Positions 7,370 to 15,115 of a DNA stretch of 64,000 bases are shown here, in pieces. How positions within the stretch are numbered: the first letter of the stretch is position 1; the number at the start of each line of letters is the position of its first letter. Source of the stretch: Sphingomonas sp. 67-36 (GTDB lineage Bacteria; Pseudomonadota; Alphaproteobacteria; Sphingomonadales; Sphingomonadaceae); assembly GCA_001897375.1 (NCBI GenBank), contig MKSU01000003.1:1-64000 (forward strand). The letters are read 5' to 3'. Under the pieces are notes generated by a model, which saw only the letters and a program-made list of their open reading frames with translations, was not told where the DNA came from and did not search any database. Both the position numbers and the translations under genes were made by a program.

Positions 7370-9021
7370 CGGGCGAAGCAGCGTCCGTCGCCGCTCACCG
7401 GCACCTCGATCACGAACGGCCCCGGCGTGGCGGCGGAGCGGCGCAATGTCTCGGCGAAATCCTCAAGGGATTCGACCCGACGCGCGGGCACGCCCATGCT
7501 GGCGGCGAGCGCGGCGAAGTCGATTGGCGCGAGATCAGTGCCAACCGCCCGGCCGAAATGGCGCTGCTGGTTGGCGGCGATCGCGGTGAAGCGTGAATCG
7601 TTGAAGATGATGCAGGTGACGTTGGCGTCGTAAAGCCGCGCCGTCGCCAGTTCGAAGCCCGACATGGCGAAGCACCCGTCGCCCGCAAAGCACAGGACGC
7701 GCGCGTTTGGGTCGGTCATCGCCACGCCGATCGCGGCGGGCAGGCCGTAGCCCATCGCGCCGCTCTTGGGGCCGAAATAGCGCTGCGGCCGCGCCGTCAT
7801 GAGATAGCGTTGCGGCAGATGCGCATAACGCCCCGCGCCGACGGTGAACGCGGCGGCGGCCGGAGCGAGGGCATTCACCACTTGTGCGATCGCGCGGGAA
7901 TCGCCCCGCTCCAGCGCATCGGGAATCTTTGTATATTCCTCGCGCAACCGTCGCAGCCGGGCCTGCCATTCCGCCCATTCGGCGCGGGGCGCGACCCGAT
8001 CGAGCAGCGCGACCACCGAGGCGGGGCGGCCGCGGGTCGCGAGATCCACCGGACAGGCGCTGAACGCGTCCGCCGGATCGGTCGAGACGGCGGCGAGGAA
8101 ACGCTCGCCCGAATTGAACAACCGGAAGCCTTGGAAGCTGCCTGGCGCGAAGGTGTTGATCTCGGACAGCCGCGCGCCCGCCAGCAGGACGAAATCCGCT
8201 TCGTCCAGCGCGGTCATCAATTGCGGATCCGCGCCGATGCCGATCTCGCCGGCGGAGGCCGGGCTGTCGTCGGCGAGGATATCGTTGAAGCGATAGGCGG
8301 AGACGGCGGGCACGCCCAGCCGCTCCAGGGCGGCGCGCAGGCCCGACGCATCCGCGTTGCTCCATGCGCCGCCGCCGACGATCACCACCGGCTTCGCCGC
8401 GCGCTGCATCCGTTCGACCAGTCGGTCGACATCGGCGGCGGGAATATCGGGTGGCGCGATCAGCGGCCAGTTGCCGGAGCGAGCGGGGCGGGGCGCCACC
8501 GTTTCGTGCCACGCATTGTCGGACACGACCAGCACGCCCACTCCCATTCGCGGCAGCATCGCGGCGTTGAGCGCGGCGGCGAACGTCTCCTCGATCCGGT
8601 CGGCCGCGGGGCAATAGACCGCGTGGCCGGTGATCGCGCGCAGCGTGGCGACCAGTTCGTCGCCCAGCATCAGGTCGCGCCCGGCGTCATGCGCGATACA
8701 ATCGCCGACGACCAGCAGCACAGGCGTCTCGTCGGTGCGGCAGCTATGCAGCGCGAGCGCGGCGTTGAGCGCCCCCGGCGCGCGTCCAACCAGGCATATG
8801 CCCGGCGCGCCGCGCATCGCGCCCGACACGCCCGCCATCGTCACCGCCGCATTCTCGTGGCGGCAGGTGACGAGGCGGCTGGCTTTCCCGTCGCCTTCCA
8901 GCGCGTCGATCAGTTCCAGCACGCCTTCGCCGGGCACATGGAAGATCGGCCCGGCGGTCGCACGGCGGATCAGGTCCGCTAGCAGCTTCGCGCCGGTCAA
9001 TTCCTGTCCCTCACGCTGCAT
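7366..9021 (-). CDS. Thiamine pyrophosphate-dependent enzyme (acetolactate synthase / 2-oxoacid decarboxylase-like)
   Basis: This 551-residue protein has the three-domain TPP architecture. The activating glutamate is Glu56 in CRHENAAVTMAG. The middle domain contains PVVIVGGGAWSNA. The diphosphate/metal motif starts at AGDGCFAMSGFELA and closes at CIIFNDSRF. Pairing with an amino-acid racemase-fold enzyme and an FAD oxidase suggests decarboxylation or carboligation of a 2-oxoacid. No residue I can see fixes the substrate. The ATG at 9021 is used rather than a longer in-frame start, because that would run deep into the MFS gene. It overlaps the MFS 3' end by 11 bases and the FAD gene by 4. Confidence 0.85.
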   Translation of the reverse strand: MQREGQELTGAKLLADLIRRATAGPIFHVPGEGVLELIDALEGDGKASRLVTCRHENAAVTMAGVSGAMRGAPGICLVGRAPGALNAALALHSCRTDETPVLLVVGDCIAHDAGRDLMLGDELVATLRAITGHAVYCPAADRIEETFAAALNAAMLPRMGVGVLVVSDNAWHETVAPRPARSGNWPLIAPPDIPAADVDRLVERMQRAAKPVVIVGGGAWSNADASGLRAALERLGVPAVSAYRFNDILADDSPASAGEIGIGADPQLMTALDEADFVLLAGARLSEINTFAPGSFQGFRLFNSGERFLAAVSTDPADAFSACPVDLATRGRPASVVALLDRVAPRAEWAEWQARLRRLREEYTKIPDALERGDSRAIAQVVNALAPAAAAFTVGAGRYAHLPQRYLMTARPQRYFGPKSGAMGYGLPAAIGVAMTDPNARVLCFAGDGCFAMSGFELATARLYDANVTCIIFNDSRFTAIAANQQRHFGRAVGTDLAPIDFAALAASMGVPARRVESLEDFAETLRRSAATPGPFVIEVPVSGDGRCFAR

Positions 9022-10345
9022 AGGCCACTCCCGCCACCGGATGCTCGCGCCGCAGGCAGGCGCGCCACACGAGCAGGGGGCCGCACAGCCCACACAGGCC
9101 GATCACGACCGCCTCGCCCCACAATATCCCGCCATGATCGGCGAAGACATGCTGCGCAAGATAGCCGACCAGGAACGAACTGATCGAGAGGCCGATCACG
9201 TTGTTGACGAACAGCAGGCCGGCGGAGAACTGACCGCGAAGTTCCGGCTCCACCGCCATTTGCAGCGAGCTGTTCTCGGACGGCATCGACATGGCGGCGA
9301 AGAAAGTGCCGAAGAACAGCAGCACCATCGATTGTCCATAGCTTGGCGCGAACAGCGACCCCAGCACCAGCCCCGCCGCCAGCAGCCCCGATACCGCGCC
9401 GACGATATAGGGCGCGGCAGTGCGGAAACGCGGATAGAGCCGGTTGGCGATCGCGCCGCTCAGCAGCGCGCCGCATCCGCCGCCCAAAGCGAAGCAGATG
9501 CCGACGTCGCGGCCTACCGTCTCCGCCGGCATCTGGAAGCGCGAGAAATAGAGCGCCGCGCTCCATCCGAGCAGAGTATAGAGAACGCAGGCGAGCATCG
9601 TATAGCCGCCCATCATCATGCAGAAGAACTGCCAGCGATCGCGGAACACGCGGATCGCTGACACGCGCGGCGGCGCGACGTTGCGCGCGGCCGCTGTCGC
9701 GCGCGTCGCGGCGCTGCGCTTGGGATCGCGCAGGAACAGGGCGATCAGCACCGCGATGACATAGCCGGGCAGACCCGCCGCGATGAAGGCGACACGCCAT
9801 ATCTCATATCCGTCGAGCGGCGATCCGCCCGGCAGGCTGAGAAGGTAGCCGCCCAGCAGATAGGAGAAGCCCGCGCCGAGGAATGACCCGAAGGAAAACG
9901 CCCCGATCGCGCCCGCGAGCCGGCGCTCCTCGATATAATCGGCGAGATAGGAGAGCATGGCCGGGGCCAGCGCCGCTTCTCCAGCACCGACCAAAGCGCG
10001 CATCACGAACAGTTCCGCGAAGGAATTGGCGAAGCCGCAGCCCACCGTCGCGCTGCTCCACACGATGATCGAGAGCAGGATGATCGGCAGGCGATTGCGC
10101 TTGTCGGTCTGCGTCGCCATCGGAAAGGCGATCAGCCCGAAGATGCACGAAAAGGCGAAGCCGGTCAGCAGCGCGAACTGTGTCGTGTCGATGTTCAGGT
10201 CGTGCTTGATCGGGTTGATGAGGATCGACAGGATCTGCCGGTCGATAAACGACATCAGATAGGCGAACATGAACAGCACCGTCGCCACCAGCCAGTTCGG
10301 CCGCTTGCCGGCAAAGTCCTGCGCGGTGCTGGAAACTGGAATCAT
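9011..10345 (-). CDS. Major facilitator superfamily transporter
   Basis: This 444-residue inner-membrane carrier has 12 predicted helices. The N-terminal segment FAYLMSFIDRQILSILI holds the D-R-Q pattern of sugar-acid and aromatic-acid MFS carriers. GAGEAALAPAMLSYLADY fits loop/helix 5, and the TDKRNR loop fits the helix 2-3 region. It lies directly after the TonB receptor and before the TPP enzyme on the same strand. This gives a logical import path: the receptor in the outer membrane, this carrier in the inner membrane, then the enzymes. Confidence 0.88.
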   Translation of the reverse strand: MIPVSSTAQDFAGKRPNWLVATVLFMFAYLMSFIDRQILSILINPIKHDLNIDTTQFALLTGFAFSCIFGLIAFPMATQTDKRNRLPIILLSIIVWSSATVGCGFANSFAELFVMRALVGAGEAALAPAMLSYLADYIEERRLAGAIGAFSFGSFLGAGFSYLLGGYLLSLPGGSPLDGYEIWRVAFIAAGLPGYVIAVLIALFLRDPKRSAATRATAAARNVAPPRVSAIRVFRDRWQFFCMMMGGYTMLACVLYTLLGWSAALYFSRFQMPAETVGRDVGICFALGGGCGALLSGAIANRLYPRFRTAAPYIVGAVSGLLAAGLVLGSLFAPSYGQSMVLLFFGTFFAAMSMPSENSSLQMAVEPELRGQFSAGLLFVNNVIGLSISSFLVGYLAQHVFADHGGILWGEAVVIGLCGLCGPLLVWRACLRREHPVAGVAYAA

Positions 10346-10457
10346 GGCGCGGACCGCTTTCCTGATGAGGTGACCGGGGCCGGCGACGCAGCCGATCGCC
10401 GCGCCTGCCGGCCTGTGTGCGCCGATAGCGCGTTTGACGGGGAACAGGCGACGGCAA

Positions 10458-10513
10458 ACGCCTCCCGCGTCATGCCCCGCGCCGGTCGGGCCGCGGCATG
10501 TCGTGAGAGGCGT
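10458..10513 (-). terminator. Imperfect stem-loop after the TonB receptor gene
   Basis: The outer arms ACGCCTC (10458-10464) and GAGGCGT (10507-10513) are complementary. Nested inside are CATGCC (10471-10476) and GGCATG (10495-10500), giving a long interrupted hairpin just downstream of the receptor stop. There is no U tract, so it may reduce read-through into the MFS gene or protect the 3' end rather than terminate fully. Confidence 0.35.
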
Positions 10514-10528
10514 CGCCGTCGCAATGTG

Positions 10529-12862
10529 TCAGAAGCTCGCGCCGAGCCGGATCCCGTAGCGGGCCGGGCTCGCCGGGTAGATCTTCGGCCCGTCGAGGCT
10601 GTTATAGACGCCCATGTACGCCACCTTGTTCGTGACGTTCTCGGCATAGACCGAAACGTCCAGCCGTCCGGCGCGCACGCCCGCCTTCAGGTCGACCAGG
10701 ACATAGGACGGCAGCACCGTGTAGAAATTGTCGTGGCTGTTGAATGTGCTCTGCGTGCGGTCGCGATAGGTCAGCCCGCCCTGTAGATAGGGAATTAGTT
10801 CCTTGCCCTGATCGAACTCATATCGCGCCGTGAGCGATCCGGTCCAGCGCGGGGTGAAGGGGATCGGATCGCCCTTGTATCCCGGATTGCCGGTGCGCGC
10901 GATGTCGTCGGGCAATTGCATGGCCAGACGGGCGTTCACGTAATTCACCGCGCCGGTCAGGCTGAAGCCCTTGGCCGGATCGATCTGCGCCGTCACCTCG
11001 ACGCCGTCGGTGCGGGTCTTGCCCGCGTTGAGCGTGTACGTGAACGCCGTCGCGGTCTGCGCCTGCAACTGCTGGTTGGTCCAGTCGATATGGTAATAGG
11101 ATGCGGTGAGGTAGATCTTGCGATCGAGCAGATAGGCCTTCACGCCGCCTTCGTAATTCCACAGCGAGTCCGGGTTGTAGAGCAGCGGGATGCTGTCGTC
11201 GCCATAGGCCAGTGCGGAGAAGTGCGAGGTGTTGACGCCGCCGAGGCGGAAGCCGGACGCCGCGCGGGCATAGAGGCTGATGTCCGGCGTCGGCTTGTAA
11301 AGGACCGCGAAGTTATAGGTCTTCTGCGATTGCCTGCCGCCGCCGTTGAAGGTCTGGCGCGGCGTGGTGACGCAGCCCTGCACCCAACCGCACGCGCCGG
11401 AGATATCCTGCACGGCATAGGATACGTCGTTAATCTTCGCGCTCATGTAGCGCATGCCGGCGGTGAGCGTGAGGTTCGGCAGCAGCTTCAGATCGGCCTG
11501 GCCGTAGATGCCGTATTGCTTCGTCTTGATATCGACGGTGTTCGAATAGAGCACCACGTTGTGGAGCGTGCCCGACAGGTTCGAGCCGGGATTGACGAGG
11601 CCCTTCGCCTTGCATTCGGTGTCCGTATAGCAGGGGGCGTTGCCGTCCGACCCGGTCAGGATCGTGTTGCCGTCGGCGAAATTGTCGTCGTCCTGGTAAT
11701 AGCCGCCGACCACCATCTGAAACGGCCCCGAGAAATGGGAGACGTAGCGCAGTTCACCGGTTGTTGCGGTGTAGTCGATGTTGCCGACATAAGAGGCGGG
11801 ATAGTGGATTCCCTTCCCGGCGGCGGTCGGCGTCGTATCGTGCGGGGAGACGGTGTGCTTGTCGGTGCGCGTGAACACGCCGATGAAATCGCCGATCGCG
11901 CTCTTGTAGGTGCCCGTCACGTTATAGGTGTTGTAGAGATCCTCGTAGATCTCGTTGGTGGCGAAGGGCGCGTTATAGGCGCCGGCGCTTTCGAGGAAGC
12001 CCTGCGTCCCGTCGACCCTGGTCTTCTGGTGATTGACCGAGGCGGTGATGTCGAAATCGTCCGTCACCTTCAGCGTAGCGATGATGCGCCCGCCGAACAT
12101 GTGGGTGTCGTTGACGTTCCGGTGATTGGCGTTGAGGCTCTGCCAGTCGATGAAGCCGCCGCCCTGCTCGGTCCAGCCGACCACGCGGATGCCCAGCCGG
12201 TCCTTGATGATCGGCAGGTTGACGGCGGCGTCGCCCGCGAGGAACGCATTGCCGCCCCGGACCCCGGCCACTTCGAGATTTTCGGTGGCGCCGAATTCCT
12301 CGAGGTTGGGCTTGGTGGTGATGACGCGCAGCGTGCCCGCCATCGACATCGCGCCGAACAGCGTGCCCTGGGGACCCTTCAGCACCTCGATCCGCTCGAT
12401 GTCGTGCAGTCGCAGGCCCGGCGTGCCGTCGCCGCGCACGTTCGAGTTGTAGCCGCCGAGCAGCGGCGTCTCGTCGAGATAGATGCCGGTGGTCTGGCCG
12501 ACCGTGGAGGCGACGCCGCGGATGATGAGGTTCTGCTGCGCCGCGCCATAAGTCTGGAGCGCGAGCGAGGGATCGATCTTGCCGACGTCGCTCAGCGTGG
12601 TGATGGCGAAATTCTGCAGCTTCTGGCTGCTCAGGACGTCGACGGCGGACGGGATGTTGTTGACCGCCTCGCTGCGGCGGTTGGCGGTCACCAGGATGTC
12701 TTGCGGCACGGCAGCGCTCTGGGTGGTGCCGTCGCCGCCAGCGCTGGCCGCCTGCGTTTCGTCCGCATAGGCTGGCGAACAGCACAGCACGGCCACGGCG
12801 TTGAGGGCGGAGAATCCAAGGAGCGTGAACTTCAGTTTCTTACGGATGTCGCGATCGTGCAT
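10529..12862 (-). CDS. TonB-dependent outer-membrane receptor
   Basis: This 777-residue protein has a signal peptide (hydrophobic run in the first ~35 residues ending near SPAYA). It then has a plug domain with IERIEVLKGPQGTLFGAMS and a long beta-barrel ending in an aromatic residue (GIRLGASF), as needed for outer-membrane insertion. Before the plug lies DILVTANRR, the TonB-box-like segment typical of sphingomonad receptors. The ATG at 12862 follows GGGAGG by 8 bases; an in-frame TTG six bases earlier is less likely. The position in the catabolic cluster suggests uptake of its organic substrate rather than iron. An AT-rich promoter region lies directly upstream. Confidence 0.92.
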   Translation of the reverse strand: MHDRDIRKKLKFTLLGFSALNAVAVLCCSPAYADETQAASAGGDGTTQSAAVPQDILVTANRRSEAVNNIPSAVDVLSSQKLQNFAITTLSDVGKIDPSLALQTYGAAQQNLIIRGVASTVGQTTGIYLDETPLLGGYNSNVRGDGTPGLRLHDIERIEVLKGPQGTLFGAMSMAGTLRVITTKPNLEEFGATENLEVAGVRGGNAFLAGDAAVNLPIIKDRLGIRVVGWTEQGGGFIDWQSLNANHRNVNDTHMFGGRIIATLKVTDDFDITASVNHQKTRVDGTQGFLESAGAYNAPFATNEIYEDLYNTYNVTGTYKSAIGDFIGVFTRTDKHTVSPHDTTPTAAGKGIHYPASYVGNIDYTATTGELRYVSHFSGPFQMVVGGYYQDDDNFADGNTILTGSDGNAPCYTDTECKAKGLVNPGSNLSGTLHNVVLYSNTVDIKTKQYGIYGQADLKLLPNLTLTAGMRYMSAKINDVSYAVQDISGACGWVQGCVTTPRQTFNGGGRQSQKTYNFAVLYKPTPDISLYARAASGFRLGGVNTSHFSALAYGDDSIPLLYNPDSLWNYEGGVKAYLLDRKIYLTASYYHIDWTNQQLQAQTATAFTYTLNAGKTRTDGVEVTAQIDPAKGFSLTGAVNYVNARLAMQLPDDIARTGNPGYKGDPIPFTPRWTGSLTARYEFDQGKELIPYLQGGLTYRDRTQSTFNSHDNFYTVLPSYVLVDLKAGVRAGRLDVSVYAENVTNKVAYMGVYNSLDGPKIYPASPARYGIRLGASF

Positions 12863-12891
12863 CGCCAAATCCTCCCATGAGTTAAGTTGCT

Positions 12892-12919
12892 GTAATATTT
12901 ATTATATTTATTTATTTAG
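12892..12919 (-). promoter_or_regulatory. AT-rich promoter region of the TonB receptor gene
   Basis: A 28-base tract made almost only of A and T stands out in very GC-rich surroundings. Read on the minus strand it holds a perfect TATAAT (12906 down to 12901), about 40 bases before the receptor ATG. No clear TTGACA lies 16-18 bases further up. It could therefore be an activator-dependent promoter served by the AraC regulator, or a UP-like element. Confidence 0.45.
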
Positions 12920-12941
12920 GACCCTTCGGATCCGGGCGAGT

Positions 12942-13385
12942 TCACCCTGCGGAAAGACATGCGACCACTTCGATCTCGCAAACGCCGTCGGGGTTCGCGA
13001 GCGATCCTGCGCCGATTACCGACCAGGCCGGATAGGGTTTGCGGCAGAATTCATCCTTGACGGCAGCCATGACGCGGATGTCCGCGCCAATATCGAGGTG
13101 GAAGGAGGTCAGCTTGACGACATCGTCCCATCCCGCGCCGCTCGCTTCGAGTACTTCGCCGATCTGCCGGAACGCGTCGCGAAACCCTTCGGCGCGATCC
13201 TCGCCCTGCCGGCAGACGGCGATCACGCCGGTCAGATAGATGGTCGAGCCGGCGACGAACGCCGAAGGAACGTGGAATGCCTGATGCGCCACCGCGAGCG
13301 AGGGGTGCACCACCTCGCGGCCGCGCCCTCTCGCGCTGCGCGGGGCGGCAGACTCGAGCGCGATCGAGGCCGATTGCTCCGTCAT
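12942..13385 (-). CDS. RidA/YjgF-family protein lacking the usual catalytic arginine
   Basis: This 147-residue protein has the Rid fold: VAGSTIYLTGVIAV, ASGAGWDDVVKLTSFHLD and the C-terminal CEIEVVACLSAG. RidA enzymes hydrolyse reactive enamines and imines and depend on an arginine usually found as PAR, about 15 residues before VEIE. Here that position reads YPAWSVIGA, so Arg is replaced by Trp121, while the glutamates of the EIE motif remain. The protein may therefore be a non-deaminase Rid member with another substrate or a binding role. The start is either 13385 or 13397, and neither has a strong ribosome site. It precedes the TonB receptor on the same strand. Confidence 0.8.
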   Translation of the reverse strand: MTEQSASIALESAAPRSARGRGREVVHPSLAVAHQAFHVPSAFVAGSTIYLTGVIAVCRQGEDRAEGFRDAFRQIGEVLEASGAGWDDVVKLTSFHLDIGADIRVMAAVKDEFCRKPYPAWSVIGAGSLANPDGVCEIEVVACLSAG

Positions 13386-13545
13386 CTCAGAAAGCATCCC
13401 TGGCGCGCGACCGGGATCGCGGGCGATCGGGCAGGGGCAACAGTTCGGTCTGGCGTCGGGCCATCGCGATCTTCCTCTCGGCTTTGGGGAGCGTTTTGCT
13501 TGTGAGGATCGAGCCTACACGCAAAGCGAACCAGCGGAAGGTCGC

Positions 13546-13594
13546 GGGGTTTGGCTGTCGGAAGTCCCGCTTAAGCAATCGGCAGAATGGCGCG
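13546..13594 (+). repeat. Interspersed 49-bp repeat, copy A
   Basis: This copy lies in the 331-bp space between the RidA-like and AraC genes, which holds nothing else I can identify. It matches the reverse complement of copy B (14983-15031) at 46 of 49 positions; the core is TCGGAAGTCCCG. The two copies bracket the AraC gene in opposite orientations. It has no coding potential of its own. Confidence 0.8.
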
Positions 13595-13716
13595 CGATCA
13601 CTTCGGGGGGAGCCGGGAAAGCGAGCCGGAGCGGCGCGGACGTGCCTGCCCTTACGCCGATTCTGTTACATTTGAAACCAGCCCCCGTCACGCCGGTTTC
13701 GCCCTGCCGGCAGGCG

Positions 13717-14817
13717 TTATTCCATGCCGCCGGCCGGGTCGGTGGCGGCCTCGCGCGCCGCGCCTTTCCAGACGAACGACGGAGTGAAGCCGAAGAAGTT
13801 GTGGAACGCCGTGGCGAAACTCGCCTGATGGCGATAGCCGACCGCGACCGCCACCGATTTGACCGGCAGCCCCTGCGCCAGCAACCGCTGCGCCTCGGTC
13901 ATCCGGCAATGCAGGCTGTATTCGAATACCGTCATGCCGAACAGCAGTTTGAAGCCGCGCTTCAGCTTGTCGGTGTTGGTGCCCACCGCGCGCGCCAGGC
14001 TGGCGATGGTCGGAGGGTTCTCGATGTCGCGCTTCAGGATTTCGCGGGCGCGTTCGAGCATGTCGATCTCGGACGCGGTCAGCGTCAGCGCGAAGGGCGC
14101 GGAATCGATCGTCTTCAACTCGTCGACGACGTCGCAGAGGATTTCGAGCGACTTGGCGCGGATCATCTGCAAACGGTGACGGTCGAACGGCCGGTGCTCG
14201 GTCAGCGACTTGACCGCGCCGAGCAGAGGCAGCCGCGCGGGCACCGCGACGATCGACGATTCCGCCCGGATCGGTTGCAGGAGCTGGCGCGCCAACGGGC
14301 CGAGCCGGTCGATCGGCAGCCCGAACAGGTCGGTCAGCACGCGCGGCTCTATATACAGGCTTACCAGCTTGCGCGGCCCGGCTGCGCACAGCACCTGGTA
14401 GCCGGCCTGCGCGCCTGCCTGACAGAGGATCAGCGCCGGCTGATCGAACAGCCGCTCCGGCGCGCCGTCGCCGGACGCGGCGGTGTCGAGCGCGGTCGGT
14501 CCTTCGATCTGAAGATGGATCTCGAACAGGCCCTCCGGCACGACCGCTTCCTCGCGCACCGTGGCGTAATCGGCGCGGGTGACCACCGTGAACAGGTCGG
14601 GCGCATCCACCGGACCGTCCGCGCACAAGTCCCAATAGCCTTCGCGCGCGTCGGAGGAGACGGGAACCCGCGCGCCCATGATCCTGCGCGGCGGGTCGAC
14701 GACCTGCTCGCCCATCCATCGTTCCGACCGGATCACGCGGAAGGCGTCGCGCAGGCCCGAATTCTCGCCGGTAAGCGCCGTCCGGAATAGAGGTTCGGTC
14801 GTGGCTGGCCCGGTCAA
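13717..14817 (-). CDS. AraC family transcriptional regulator
   Basis: This 366-residue protein has a ~250-residue N-terminal sensing domain and a C-terminal double helix-turn-helix. The DNA-binding part includes PPTIASLARAVGTNTDKLKR and KSVAVAVGYRHQASFATAFH, ending in FGFTPSFVW, all standard AraC marks. The start is a TTG at 14817 preceded by AGAGGA 4 bases away. The gene lies at the upstream end of the leftward catabolic cluster and is the obvious candidate activator for it. It is flanked by the inverted repeat copies A and B, an arrangement compatible with past mobility, although no transposase is present. Confidence 0.85.
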   Translation of the reverse strand: MTGPATTEPLFRTALTGENSGLRDAFRVIRSERWMGEQVVDPPRRIMGARVPVSSDAREGYWDLCADGPVDAPDLFTVVTRADYATVREEAVVPEGLFEIHLQIEGPTALDTAASGDGAPERLFDQPALILCQAGAQAGYQVLCAAGPRKLVSLYIEPRVLTDLFGLPIDRLGPLARQLLQPIRAESSIVAVPARLPLLGAVKSLTEHRPFDRHRLQMIRAKSLEILCDVVDELKTIDSAPFALTLTASEIDMLERAREILKRDIENPPTIASLARAVGTNTDKLKRGFKLLFGMTVFEYSLHCRMTEAQRLLAQGLPVKSVAVAVGYRHQASFATAFHNFFGFTPSFVWKGAAREAATDPAGGME

Positions 14818-14982
14818 GGCATCCTCTGGCTCTTGTGGAGGCGTGCCCTTTCCCGTCCGACGGACGGCTTCAGTCGTGACAAGGGCAATGGCCGATTGCC
14901 GGCAGGGTAAGCGATCCGTGCCGCCCTGTCAGTAAGTTTGTGCGCGGCCGGCGGCCCCCAGGGCGATGGCTCCGCCGATTAT

Positions 14983-15031
14983 CGCGCCGTTCTGCCGATT
15001 GCTTAAACGGGACTTCCGACTGCCAAACCCC
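14983..15031 (-). repeat. Interspersed 49-bp repeat, copy B
   Basis: This is the inverted partner of copy A, lying between the AraC gene and the S10 peptidase gene. Its core reads CGGGACTTCCGACTGCC on the plus strand. Only three mismatches separate it from copy A. The 298-bp intergenic region contains no other recognisable element apart from the peptidase ribosome site. Confidence 0.8.
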
Positions 15032-15115
15032 GTAAGCTTCACCGCTCCCGCCTTGGCTGTAGCCTGTCGGGATCGGCGCGCGGCGCGCGTCAACATCGCG
15101 GGAGATATCAGCCGA

